From contig NZ_FMUX01000006.1 in the NCBI RefSeq assembly GCF_900101345.1, positions 220,376 to 284,375 of the forward strand: a stretch of DNA of 64,000 bases, given 5' to 3'. The stretch is from Desulfoluna spongiiphila (GTDB taxonomy: Bacteria > Desulfobacterota > Desulfobacteria > Desulfobacterales > Desulfolunaceae). Position 1 is the stretch's first letter. The number at the start of each line of letters is the position of its first letter. Of this stretch, positions 8,966 through 17,513 are shown in pieces. A program made the position numbers and the translations under genes. The notes under the pieces were generated by a model, which saw nothing but the letters and a program-made list of their open reading frames with translations, did no database searches and was not told the origin of the DNA.

Positions 8966-11548
8966 TTATCCCTCCTCTATGCGTTCGATTTTCACGCGGG
9001 TGCCGGCATGTCGGACCGTGCTGCCGCTCAACCGGTCGTATTCCGCAGGGATCAGGTCGTTGTTGTTTCCGCCCCTGGGGGTTTTCCCGAACTCGCCCGC
9101 GGCCACCCGGCCGTAAGCCCAGTGGCCCTGGCCGAAGCATTTGGCGACGGTGCCCGGCCGGATCCCCTCCCACAGCTTGGCCGTGCACTCGATGGTGCCG
9201 GTGGGGGAGGTTATGCGAATGGTGTCTCCTGATTTTATCCCAATTTTTTTGGCATCGGCGGGGTTTATCTTGGCCACGTCCTGCCAGGGCTCATCACCGG
9301 GGTCCAGATCCTTGAAATCGTAGTACCAGGTACAGTTGGCCGAACGTCCCTCCCGGTTCAGCCGCGATTTGTGGTCCACGAAGACAAAGGGGTAGGTGTC
9401 GGCGTCTCCGATGGTGAAGGGGTCTTCATGGTGGGGGATAAAGGCGTGCTCCCCTTGCGCTTCGTAGTTGCAGGCTGAAAGGACCTCATCGACGGTGGTC
9501 TTGTGCTTTTTGGCGTGCTTTTCAAGGGCGTTTTTCAAGGTGACGCTGTAAAACTCGAATTTTTCCGTGGCGGTCTTCATCTTCCCCCAGCGCTTCCGGT
9601 AGGGGTAGGGATCGGAATTCCAGACCCCGGTCTCGAGAAATTCCTTCCAGCCGTTGAACTTGTCTCCGCCCTTGTATTGGGCCGGGTCCCACAGGGACTG
9701 GGTGGCGTACTTCAGGGCGTAGAGGGAAAATTCGTCGGCGGTGGTGGGCTCTTTGCCGGTTTCCGGGTCCCGGTACTCTTTGTAGTGACGCAACAGGTTG
9801 TCGAATCCCCGTTGGGAGAGCTTTTCCGCCAGCAGCCAGGGCACCTCGGTTTCATCGGTTTTGTAGTCCCCGATGCGCTTGATCACCGGCTGCATCAGGG
9901 TGACATGCCGGTAACCGTTGGCGATGGATTTCACGTACCCGTATTTTTCAAAGAGGTGATGGGTGTTGGGCAGGAGGAGGTCGGAGAACCAGGAAAATTC
10001 CGAGGCGTGGGTGGTGAGGTGGGCCACGAAGGGGATCTTGGCAAGGGCCCGTTCCCAGCGGTCGGGCTGGGTGCAGGAGAAGGTGAAGTTGTTCATGTAG
10101 CCCACGGCGACCTTAATTTCATAGGGGTCCTCGTTGAGGATCCCGTCCGCCGCGTTGTTGGTGAGGACGGCCGAACCGGGTTTGCCCGATTTCAGGGCGG
10201 GAAACGTCAAGCGGCCCCTTTGATCGATTTTTTCGTGTTTTTTTCCTTTTTTGGCGATGTCGTCCATGAAGGCGTCGGGCTTCGGGAATTTTCGGGTGTA
10301 CTCCTTGTTGCTGACCAGGGTGCCCCCCTCGTTGTCGCAGGCTCCCACCAGCCCGTTCAAGGCGTGGCAGGCCATGCTGCCGTACCCGCCCCGGACCTGC
10401 ATGGAGGGCCCGCCCCCCACCCAGGAGATGGCCCTGGGGGCCGCCTTGCCGAAATCCTCGGCCACCCGGAGGATCTGCGCCACCGGCAGGCCTGTTTTTT
10501 CAGCCGCCCACGCCGGGCTCCGGTCTTTGACCTCAAGGTTCCACCAGGCGACCACCCCGTGGGTGAATGCTTCGTCAAAGGTCGATTCATCCACGGTCTG
10601 CCCCGGAACGAACCGGTTGGAGCCATCCTTGAAGTCCCCCACAAATTCCCTGGACCAGAGCCCGCGGGTGAGGATGACGTGGGCGATGGCCAGGGCCAGG
10701 GCGCTGTCCTGTCCGGGCACGATGGGCAGCCATTCGTCCGCCTTGCCCGCCGTTGCCGAAAGCCGGGGCTCCACCACCGCCACCCGGGCCCGCTCCATCA
10801 CATCCCCCCACACGCTGGTGTAAAAGGGCACCTGGCGGTTGGCGGCCAGGGGATCGGCTCCCCAGATCAGGACATACCGGGCTTTTTTGACATCGTATTG
10901 CCGGTAGCTCCAGTACCCTTCCGTGTAATAGGACCCGAATTTTTCCGCCTCGGCGCAGATGGCGCTGTGGGAAATGTTGTTGGGTGATCCGATGATTTTG
11001 GTCATGCGGTCGTAGAGGATATCCCGCATGTAGGTGTAGCGGCCGCGCATGAGCATGTATTTGTGCGTTTCGTCGGCATCGCGAAGGGCCATGATCTTGT
11101 CGGCCAGGGTGTCCAGGGCCTCGTCCCAGGAGATGGGGACAAACCCGGGGTCTTCGTGGCGGCCTTTCTTGGGGTTGGTGCGCTTCATGGGGGTTTTGAT
11201 CCGATCCGGATCATAGACCTGCTGCAGCGCCATATGGGCCCGGACACAGCTGGCCCCCACGCAGACCTTGGAGTGGGGGTTTCCTCTGACCTTCACCGCG
11301 CGGTCGCCCACGACATAGACCTGTTTGGCGCACCAGGAGGTGCACCCCTGACAGGTGCCGGCATGCCAGGTGCCTTTTTCTTCCGGGGGCGTGTCTCCAG
11401 CCTCCGCAAGGGCCGTCAATTCGGGTTTCAGCCCCATGCCGGCTGCCAGAAGGGTGCCTCCGGCGGCAGATGCCTTGAGGAAATGCCTTCTGGACATGCT
11501 GAGGTCTGAAACCAGTTTGGTGATCATGGCGTGTTTATGCGTGTTCAT
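8966..11548 (-). CDS. Tat-exported molybdopterin oxidoreductase, ArrA-like (respiratory arsenate reductase or Psr/Phs/Ttr relative)
   Basis: An 860-residue catalytic subunit. The N-terminus has a Tat signal (SRRHFLKASAAGGTLLAAG), so it acts in the periplasm. A [4Fe-4S] motif follows (CQGCTSWC ... VCVGASC). The likely Mo-ligand region is SHSAICAEAEKFG, with Cys. Motifs I recall as conserved in ArrA are present: YYTEG.W.Y and WNLEVKDR. The C-terminal domain ends with the usual cofactor-binding stretch (SGDTIRITSPTG; FGQGHWAYGR). Start ATG 11548 has AGAGGT upstream; the longer open frame to 11848 comes from repeat sequence and is rejected. No ars genes are nearby, so arsenate is a hypothesis; polysulfide, thiosulfate or tetrathionate remain possible. 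Confidence 0.85.
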   Translation of the reverse strand: MNTHKHAMITKLVSDLSMSRRHFLKASAAGGTLLAAGMGLKPELTALAEAGDTPPEEKGTWHAGTCQGCTSWCAKQVYVVGDRAVKVRGNPHSKVCVGASCVRAHMALQQVYDPDRIKTPMKRTNPKKGRHEDPGFVPISWDEALDTLADKIMALRDADETHKYMLMRGRYTYMRDILYDRMTKIIGSPNNISHSAICAEAEKFGSYYTEGYWSYRQYDVKKARYVLIWGADPLAANRQVPFYTSVWGDVMERARVAVVEPRLSATAGKADEWLPIVPGQDSALALAIAHVILTRGLWSREFVGDFKDGSNRFVPGQTVDESTFDEAFTHGVVAWWNLEVKDRSPAWAAEKTGLPVAQILRVAEDFGKAAPRAISWVGGGPSMQVRGGYGSMACHALNGLVGACDNEGGTLVSNKEYTRKFPKPDAFMDDIAKKGKKHEKIDQRGRLTFPALKSGKPGSAVLTNNAADGILNEDPYEIKVAVGYMNNFTFSCTQPDRWERALAKIPFVAHLTTHASEFSWFSDLLLPNTHHLFEKYGYVKSIANGYRHVTLMQPVIKRIGDYKTDETEVPWLLAEKLSQRGFDNLLRHYKEYRDPETGKEPTTADEFSLYALKYATQSLWDPAQYKGGDKFNGWKEFLETGVWNSDPYPYRKRWGKMKTATEKFEFYSVTLKNALEKHAKKHKTTVDEVLSACNYEAQGEHAFIPHHEDPFTIGDADTYPFVFVDHKSRLNREGRSANCTWYYDFKDLDPGDEPWQDVAKINPADAKKIGIKSGDTIRITSPTGTIECTAKLWEGIRPGTVAKCFGQGHWAYGRVAAGEFGKTPRGGNNNDLIPAEYDRLSGSTVRHAGTRVKIERIEEG

Positions 11549-11821
11549 GGGTACCTCTGCCGAATGGCGTTCGTGGGCTTGGGTGGATCTCTTCGGGTCG
11601 GAGAAACGAATACATTTAACGCGTCTTTCGGGGAAAACAGTGAAACATGGCGCGTGGCCGGTTGCATCGAACCAAAGGGTTTTGAGTCGAAAGGGTGCAG
11701 GGGCGGTGGATAGAAGAGGTTCGGAAGGGGCGGTCGACGGATCGGGGCCGATGGTCTTTTTATGGGGGCAGGATAGGCCCCCTTGCGCGGGATGGCTTTT
11801 GCAACTATTCAGCTCAAACAA
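11549..11821. other. Upstream region of the molybdoenzyme operon
   Basis: This is the presumed promoter and 5' leader region of the minus-strand molybdoenzyme operon. I see no gene and no convincing promoter boxes. The open frame that spans it is in frame with the catalytic gene but is out of character for a Tat signal, which must be near the N-terminus. Confidence 0.5.
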
Positions 11822-11976
11822 GCCTCCGGAGGCCCTGCCGGTGGCCAAACTTTTAAAAAGTTTGACAAACAGGTCTTAAGCAAACCTTTCCAGGCTCCGC
11901 CGAAATAATTTCCATTTTTTTACATTAGAAACGTTTTTTGCGGAGCTTTTTTTCAAAAAAGCGACCCGCCGGAGGC
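11822..11976 (+). repeat. Interspersed repeat, variant II (copy A)
   Basis: It begins GCCTCCGGAGGC, carries the AAACTTTT/AAAAGTTT palindrome and GACAAACAGGTC, then diverges from the main type. A GCTCCGC...GCGGAGC stem follows, with a run of T directly after it on the plus strand, and then CGACCCGCCGGAGGC. It is nearly identical to the copy at 61929-62083, about 50 kb away. Both lie upstream of minus-strand genes. Confidence 0.88.
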
Positions 11977-12216
11977 AAGCTGAATAGTTACACTTTTTTT
12001 TATAATAACATGGCATTGTGGGTATATCCAGTCATCTGGCTGACTTTTGAAGATCAATGGGCATCGGCAATTGTTCGGGGGCCTTGCGGCGGGGTCGCCG
12101 GAGGCGCAAACGAGGGGCATAGCCCGGATATTTCACGGGCCGAGTGCCCCCATAGTCAATGCATCAGAGCTGCAGATGCCGGGGGGCAAGCCGTTGACCC
12201 TGGACGGCTGCCGACC
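11977..12216. other. Gap with no recognised gene
   Basis: Sequence between the variant II repeat and the 3' end of the sensor gene. It contains a GC-rich patch (near 12076-12120, including GGGTCGCCGGAGGC) that may be a decayed repeat. I see no supported gene or terminator. Confidence 0.4.
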
Positions 12217-15200
12217 TTATCCCGCCTGTGCAAAGATTACCCTGTTTCTCCCCATGTGTTTGCCTTTGCAGAGGGCTGCGTCTGCCCTGCTGACATTGTG
12301 TTCAAAGGTCTCCGAGGCGGGGCAGGCCGTGACCCCTAAGGTCAGGGTGACGGTGAGGTAGGCCCCGTTCCATTCAAACAGGGAGGAGGCGATGCGGTTT
12401 CGGAGCCGTTCCGCCATGGTTTCCGCGTCTTCTCCGGTGGTGTCCGGGAGCAGGAGGATGAACTGCTGGCCGGTCCAGCGGCCTAGGATGTCGTGGGCCC
12501 TGAGGTTGGACTCCAGGAGCCTGCTGACCCGCTGAAGGATATAGTCTCCGCAATCGTGGCCGCAGGTGTCGTTGATCCCCTTGAAGTGATCTATGTCGGC
12601 CAGGACCAGGGCATAGGGGCTTTGGTTCCGCCGGGCCCGGGAGTGAATCTCGATTTTTCGTGACTGAATGCCCCGTCGGTTCAGCAGTTCGGTCAAGGGG
12701 TCGGTGAGGGAGAGGCGTTCGTGGCGCCGGGACTGCTCTTCTAATTCCCGGGTTCTTTGGGCCACGAGCTGCGTCAGCCGTCGGGTCCGATTTCGGGTGG
12801 CTGCGACCCGTAGCCAGATAAGCCCGGCCAGGGTCAGGAAGATCACCGCGCGAAAGGAGGTCCACTGCCAGAACGGCGGCGTGATCCGGATCTCAATGCC
12901 CGCATGGTCCCGGTTCCAGGATCCGTGGCTCCCGGATGCCATGACCCTGAACCGATAGGTCCCCGGCGGGAGGTGGGAGTACCGTGCCGTGGTGGTGTTG
13001 CCGGCCTCCACCCACGCGGTGTCGTACCCTGCGAGTTTGTAACGGTAGCGGTTTTGCGAGGGGTTGTTGTAGTCGTGGAGGGCAAAGGAGAAGCTGAGGT
13101 TGTTCTCCCAGTACTTCAGCCTGATTCCCGGGGTTTTGTCCAGGGATGCACGCAGGTTGATGCGGTTCCCTGCAGGGCTTCCGGGGCGAACCGGGGTGCC
13201 GTTGAGAAGAAACCCGGTGAGGTGAACAGAGCCTGTGGGCAGACTCAAGGGAATTTCATCCGGGGCAAACAGGAGGCAGCCGTTTTCCCCACCGAAGATC
13301 AGCTTTCCGTCCGGGGATCGGTGGGCCGCCCCTTGAACAAACCGAAGGGGCATGGGAAATCGGGAGATGGCCCCGGTTTTGGTGTCCAGGGCGGAGAGGC
13401 CCTTTTCCGTTGCGATCCAGAGGCGCCTGCTGCCGTCGAACAGGATGCTCTTGATGATATTGCCCGAGAGGCCGTCTTCCTTGAAGTAGGACCGGATGGT
13501 TTCAGTTTCGGGATTCAGGCGGTTGAGCCCGTTGTAGGTTCCGACCCAGATGGCCCCGTTTGGGGTTCGGGCGAGGCAGGTGACGATGTTGCTGGACAAG
13601 GTCTCTGCCGCCTCTTTGCGGTGGTGAAACTGGGTGACCCGCCTTCCGTCTTGTTTAATGCGGTTCAGGCCGATGTCGGTGCCCACCCACAGGGTGTCCC
13701 CGTCGCCTTCAAGGAGGGCGTGGACGGTGTTGCTGCTGAGGCCCTGTTTGTTGGCAGGCCCCTTGACGAAGCGGCGCACATTGCCCGTTTTGAGGTCATG
13801 GAGAAACAGGCCGCGGTTGCGTGTACCGGCCCAGATGACCCCGGGGGTGTTCGTGCCGAGGGCGGTGATGATACGGGTGTCCCGTTGAAGGGGCTGGCTG
13901 TTCCAGGGGGTGAATTGACCGGTGCGGTGATCCCTGAAGAGGAGACCGGCACCCCAGGTTCCGATCCAGAGGGATCCGTCGGGAGCCAGGGAGAGGGCGT
14001 TGATATCCAGGCTTCCCGGGCCCAGGGGAGGGGGTGCGTTTCCCGCTGCCTCGCATCGCCCCTGCCTGAGGAATGCTTTTTTGAGTCCGGTGTACCAGCT
14101 TCCCGTCCAGAGGGTCCCGTCGCGGTCCGAAGCGATGGCGTGCACGGACATGGGGACGGCGTTGCCGGAGTAGCCGGGCATAAAGAGTTTCATCTGGTAG
14201 AGGGCTTTGCTCAATGCGTTGACCCCGCCCCCGCGGGTTCCGATCCAGATGACCCCGGAACGGTCTTCGGTGATCCACCGGATGTCGTTGTGGGAGAGGG
14301 ATCCGTCAAGGTACGGAACGCTTTGGTGCAGGGTGGATTCGCCCGTTTCGAGGTCCAGAATGAGGAGGCCGTGGTTCTGGGTGCCCACCCACAGCGTGTG
14401 GCCGTCGTCATAGAGGGTGTTGACGGTGCCGTTGGCAACCTCCGGGGGGAGTCCGTCCATGCCGGGAAAGGGGATGCAACGGTTTTGATCCGGGTCAAAA
14501 AGGGAAACCCCCTTGGGGGTGCCTATCCAGAGGGCGGAACCCCCGGCCGGGTACAGCGTCCGGATTTCGTCGTGGGGAAGGGAGGTGGGGTCCCGGGGAT
14601 CGTGGCGGTAGGCAGTGAAGGTCTCATCGGTGCGGTTGAAATGGTTCAGCCCTTGGCCGGTACCGACCCAGAGGCTTCGGTCCCGGGCTTCGGCAATGGA
14701 CCAGATGCGGTTGTGGCTGATGTCCCCGGTGCCGTTGTCCGCCGTGAACCGGGTAAAGTTGGCGGCCCCTTTGTCGAAGCGGTTTAAGCCGGAGCTGAAA
14801 CTTCCTGCCCAGAGCACTCCGTGGGAATCTTCGTAGTGGATCTGGATCCGGTCTTCGCTGAGGCTCCGGGGATCCGACGGATCGTGCCGGAACACCTTGA
14901 CCTTGCCCGTGTCGGGATCCAGGCGGTTGAGGCCGCCGCCCCAGGTGCGAACCCAGACGGCGCCCTCGTGGTCCTCAACCACGCCGCCCGCATCGTTGTG
15001 GGAGAGGCTCTTTGGGTTGCCTGGTTCATTCTGGAAGACCCTCATGGTGACACCGTCGTAGCAGGCCACCCCGTTTCGGGTGCCGAACCACATGGCTTCG
15101 TTGCGGTCCTGCATGAGCTGGAACACCGTGTTGTCGGGAAGGCCGTCTGTTTCATCGAGGTGGTGGAAAAGAAGGGTGGGCGTGCCTCCGGATGCCGGAG

Positions 15201-15426
15201 TCAGGGAGGCCAGGAAAAAAAAGAAGCCCAGGCAGAATGCCCGAAGGTGATGCCTTAGTAAAGAACAGCCAGATAAGTTAAGCAAAAAGAATGTCTCCGG
15301 CGGGTTGCCCTTGAAAGAGTCCCCGTCTTGGCCCCCGGCTGTACCGTGGTAAGCCTCAAAAAACGTTTCGAATGACGATATGCCGGCCGTGTGGGAACAG
15401 CCGGTGGTGTCAGATTGAATCCTCAA
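12217..15426 (-). CDS. Reg_prop/Y_Y_Y sensor with degenerate GGDEF domain
   Basis: About 1069 residues. After a hydrophobic export segment (FCLGFFFFLASLTPASG) come many two-component-regulator propeller repeats (units like GVVWAGTRNRGLFLHD, ILWVGTDIGLNRI), then a Y_Y_Y domain (NRYRYKLAGYDTAWVEAG), a transmembrane helix (AVIFLTLAGLIWLRV), a coiled linker and a GGDEF-like domain. The catalytic loop, normally RYGGDEF, reads GRWTGQQF (about 985-989), while the RxxD inhibitory site is kept as RAHD. The protein is therefore more likely a c-di-GMP binder or allosteric module than an active cyclase. The listed start is TTG 15426; the true start may be closer to the signal segment. It is monocistronic. 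Confidence 0.85.
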   Translation of the reverse strand: MRIQSDTTGCSHTAGISSFETFFEAYHGTAGGQDGDSFKGNPPETFFLLNLSGCSLLRHHLRAFCLGFFFFLASLTPASGGTPTLLFHHLDETDGLPDNTVFQLMQDRNEAMWFGTRNGVACYDGVTMRVFQNEPGNPKSLSHNDAGGVVEDHEGAVWVRTWGGGLNRLDPDTGKVKVFRHDPSDPRSLSEDRIQIHYEDSHGVLWAGSFSSGLNRFDKGAANFTRFTADNGTGDISHNRIWSIAEARDRSLWVGTGQGLNHFNRTDETFTAYRHDPRDPTSLPHDEIRTLYPAGGSALWIGTPKGVSLFDPDQNRCIPFPGMDGLPPEVANGTVNTLYDDGHTLWVGTQNHGLLILDLETGESTLHQSVPYLDGSLSHNDIRWITEDRSGVIWIGTRGGGVNALSKALYQMKLFMPGYSGNAVPMSVHAIASDRDGTLWTGSWYTGLKKAFLRQGRCEAAGNAPPPLGPGSLDINALSLAPDGSLWIGTWGAGLLFRDHRTGQFTPWNSQPLQRDTRIITALGTNTPGVIWAGTRNRGLFLHDLKTGNVRRFVKGPANKQGLSSNTVHALLEGDGDTLWVGTDIGLNRIKQDGRRVTQFHHRKEAAETLSSNIVTCLARTPNGAIWVGTYNGLNRLNPETETIRSYFKEDGLSGNIIKSILFDGSRRLWIATEKGLSALDTKTGAISRFPMPLRFVQGAAHRSPDGKLIFGGENGCLLFAPDEIPLSLPTGSVHLTGFLLNGTPVRPGSPAGNRINLRASLDKTPGIRLKYWENNLSFSFALHDYNNPSQNRYRYKLAGYDTAWVEAGNTTTARYSHLPPGTYRFRVMASGSHGSWNRDHAGIEIRITPPFWQWTSFRAVIFLTLAGLIWLRVAATRNRTRRLTQLVAQRTRELEEQSRRHERLSLTDPLTELLNRRGIQSRKIEIHSRARRNQSPYALVLADIDHFKGINDTCGHDCGDYILQRVSRLLESNLRAHDILGRWTGQQFILLLPDTTGEDAETMAERLRNRIASSLFEWNGAYLTVTLTLGVTACPASETFEHNVSRADAALCKGKHMGRNRVIFAQAG

Positions 15427-15747
15427 GGGCTATATCGGTTTTTCCGGCTGGGAACTTGAATTGAAGCTGTGTAAAATGAGGAAAATGTGTGCTTTTTTTA
15501 TTGGGCAGGGGCCGTGGCCCGGCCCCAAGACATATTTCAAGGCAAACGCAAGGCCCCTTGCCGTTGTGCCGCACCGCCTGCCGGGCCTTTGCAACGTGGT
15601 GCCGATGGAAACGTTATGGTAACGATTTTAGCTGTATACACAGAGGACGTAACGTAGTAAAAGTCGGGCTTTGGATGATTCCGCCGGGGTTTTTATCCGG
15701 TGGTCCGATAGACACACAACAGACACAACGCAGGATGAACAAAGACT
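15427..15747. other. Divergent intergenic region between sensor and sulfite reductase
   Basis: A 321-base spacer between two outward-reading genes, so it should hold promoters for both. It contains a strong GC hairpin (GGGGCC...GGCCCC near 15509-15527). I could not assign -35/-10 boxes with confidence, and an 88-residue open frame here has no coding character. Confidence 0.4.
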
Positions 15748-16380
15748 ATGAGTGATTCAAAAATCGGTGTCATTGTTCCGGGGTCTCCCCTGGGGATGAC
15801 CACACCGGATCGATTGGAAGAGATTGCAGCCGTTGCAAAAAAATACAATGTGGAAACCATCAAGGTTACAGCCTCCCAGAGGTTGAAGCTCTACGGCGTT
15901 GAAAAAGAGGAGGCCCTGGCCCTTATGGCGGAGCTGGGGGGAGCCATGCCCAAGCCCGTGGGCGTTAAGTCAGGCCCCCATACCCTGCAGTCCTGTCCGG
16001 GCCGACGAAGCTGCAAATATGCCTGTCAGGATTCCCTGGCGCTTTCGGAAAAACTGGGCAAGGCCTTGGCAGACCGCGTGTTTCCCGGCAAAGTAAAGGT
16101 CGGGGTCTCCGGGTGCGCCTTTAACTGCAGCGAAGGCTACCTCAGGGATGTGGGGATCTTCGGAAAAAAAGGGGGATGGACCCTGGTCTTCGGGGGCAAC
16201 GCCGGTGGCCGTCCGCGTATCGGCGACGTCATTGCCGAGGGGCTGAGTGACGACGAGGTCATTGAAAGGGCATTGAAGGCCCTTGAGTATTATGCAGACA
16301 ACGCAAGAAAACTGGAGCGCTCCGCTCGCCTTGTGACCCGCAAGGGCGTGGAGGAGCTCAAGGCCTTTATGCAGGCGTAG
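15748..16380 (+). CDS. Small siroheme sulfite reductase (low-spin, assimilatory-type)
   Basis: A 210-residue protein that matches, in size and motifs, the small monomeric low-spin sulfite reductases known from sulfate reducers (about 218 residues in Desulfovibrio). The siroheme-[4Fe-4S] ligands are visible as SCPGRRSCKYACQD near residues 87-100 and SGCAFNCSEG near 127-136, i.e. the C-x5-C ... C-x3-C pattern. The N-terminal ferredoxin-like half-domain (VAKKYNVETIKVTASQRLKL) is present. It lacks the duplication seen in DsrA/DsrB and CysI. The enzyme reduces sulfite or nitrite in the cytoplasm; its role beside dissimilatory Dsr is unsettled in the family. AGGA lies a rather long 12 bases before the ATG. 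Confidence 0.82.
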   Translation: MSDSKIGVIVPGSPLGMTTPDRLEEIAAVAKKYNVETIKVTASQRLKLYGVEKEEALALMAELGGAMPKPVGVKSGPHTLQSCPGRRSCKYACQDSLALSEKLGKALADRVFPGKVKVGVSGCAFNCSEGYLRDVGIFGKKGGWTLVFGGNAGGRPRIGDVIAEGLSDDEVIERALKALEYYADNARKLERSARLVTRKGVEELKAFMQA

Positions 16381-16433
16381 CACGGGCCACGCATTGTGTG
16401 AACCCGTTTAAAATCCAAAAAAGGGGAGGGCGT

Positions 16434-17099
16434 ATGCCGGGCATGCGGATCATGATGGCAGGGGCGACGGGCCTTGTGGGCGGATCGTTTTTCAATCGAG
16501 CCGTTGCCGATTCGGGCATCGGGCAGATTGTGCTTCTGGGGCGGAGGTCCGTCCCCGAGCTTGAGGCCCATGGCAAGGTGACATCCCTTGTGGCGGATTT
16601 CAACAAGCTGGATGCCGTGGATCCGTCCTGTGAGGTCGATGCCATGGTCTGCGCCCTGGGGACCACCTTGAAAAAGGCGGGAAGCAGGGAGAGGCTTTTT
16701 GAGGTGGATTGCCTCTACACTGAGGCTGCCGCGGCCTATGCCCTCCGGTGTGGTGCCCGGACCCTGGTGGTGATTTCCAGCGTGGGGGCATCCCCTACGG
16801 CTTCATCACACTACCTTCGCACCAAAGGGGAGATGGAAAAACGGGTGACGGCCCTCGGGTACCCCGCCTGCCATATCCTGCGGCCTTCGCTTCTAACGGG
16901 CGCGCGGGGGGAGACCCGCTTGGGTGAATCCCTTGCCGCCCGGCTGCTCTCCCCCGTTTCGTTTTTGCTTCCCGCAGCATACCGACCCGTCCATGCCGAC
17001 ACCCTCGCCGAGACGATTCACACGCTGCTCAAAGAGCCCGGGGAAGGGGTGAGGGTGCATGGGGGGAAGGAAATACAGGTAACAGGTAATAGGCAATAG
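16434..17099 (+). CDS. NAD(P)-binding Rossmann protein, HTATIP2/NmrA-like
   Basis: A 221-residue short-chain-reductase-like protein with the dinucleotide motif MMAGATGLVGGSFF at the N-terminus and a conserved SSVGASPTASSHYLRTKGEMEKR stretch in which the YxxxK catalytic pair sits (YLRTK). This is the atypical SDR type related to HTATIP2/TIP30. The start ATG 16434 has GGGGAGGG four bases upstream, better than the ATG at 16398. The gene follows the sulfite reductase by 53 bases, probably as one transcript. Its last codons (VTGNRQ and stop) are made of the heptamer tandem repeat at 17079-17127. Confidence 0.75.
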   Translation: MPGMRIMMAGATGLVGGSFFNRAVADSGIGQIVLLGRRSVPELEAHGKVTSLVADFNKLDAVDPSCEVDAMVCALGTTLKKAGSRERLFEVDCLYTEAAAAYALRCGARTLVVISSVGASPTASSHYLRTKGEMEKRVTALGYPACHILRPSLLTGARGETRLGESLAARLLSPVSFLLPAAYRPVHADTLAETIHTLLKEPGEGVRVHGGKEIQVTGNRQ

Positions 17100-17127
17100 A
17101 GAATAGAGAATAGAGAGTAGGGAATAG
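17079..17127 (+). repeat. Degenerate heptanucleotide tandem repeat (7 units)
   Basis: Seven consecutive 7-base units: GGTAACA, GGTAATA, GGCAATA, GAGAATA, GAGAATA, GAGAGTA, GGGAATA. The first three overlap the 3' end of the preceding gene. The arrangement recalls the short tandemly repeated repetitive (STRR) heptamers known from cyanobacteria. Shorter or more decayed heptamer-like tracts occur at about 36138-36160, 39688-39715 and 63640-63675. Confidence 0.8.
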
Positions 17128-17329
17128 GTGTCGGGGGTGCATAATGAGCCGGGGGACGTCCGCGTAAATGGCATGGCACTTTTTCCTGAGGGACGACGTG
17201 CAATGGCAATATGGTTTTCTTTTCTTTGTTTCCGGGTTCCGACTTGCCGGTGTGAAGCAAAGCGGCGTAATGGATAAACATTACAGGGTGAAACGATCTC
17301 AATCGTGGAGACAGAGCCTCCGTGCCTCA

Positions 17330-17350
17330 TTCCCAGGCAGAGCCTGGGAA
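17330..17350. repeat. REP-like palindrome
   Basis: A perfect 9-base inverted repeat TTCCCAGGC-AGA-GCCTGGGAA followed by CG. It resembles the CGTTCCCAGGC-type REP palindromes mobilised by RAYT transposases in other bacteria. It lies in the 414-base gap (17100-17513) between convergent genes, which otherwise holds only repeats. Confidence 0.6.
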
Positions 17351-17414
17351 CGAGAGATACCCTGAAACAGTTTATTGGTCTTTGCCCTCTCTATTCAACA
17401 CGGGTGAAGCCCGT

Positions 17415-17501
17415 CAGCAAATGGGACGTCCCTGAGGAACGAAGGGACGGAGCATTTGCGAACCTGGGGTGCAGGGGATTTATCCCCTGCCCGCCGGAGG
17501 C
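17415..17501 (+). repeat. Diverged interspersed repeat with hairpin at the trp operon 3' end
   Basis: It keeps the family plan: GCAAATG...CATTTGC around CCCTGAGGAACGAAGGG, then a hairpin GCAGGGGAT-TT-ATCCCCTGC (17471-17490) and the end CCGCCGGAGGC. The stem sequence differs from the other copies but the ends agree, suggesting compensatory divergence. On the minus strand it lies just after the trpA stop and could stabilise the 3' end of the trp mRNA. Confidence 0.7.
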
Positions 17502-17513
17502 TGCTTGTTGTTT

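Noticed and set aside
11549..11848. N-terminal extension of the molybdoenzyme by 100 residues
   Set aside because: It runs through a repeat and would put the Tat motif far from the N-terminus; ATG 11548 has a ribosome site.
12904..14787. Long plus-strand open frame (627 codons) opposite the Reg_prop sensor
   Set aside because: It is antisense to a gene with clear domains. Its composition (Gly/Val/Pro-rich) is the shadow expected from GC-rich codon bias.
15489..15755. 88-residue plus-strand open frame before the sulfite reductase
   Set aside because: It has Cys/Arg/Gly-rich random character and no ribosome site, and it lies in the divergent promoter region.
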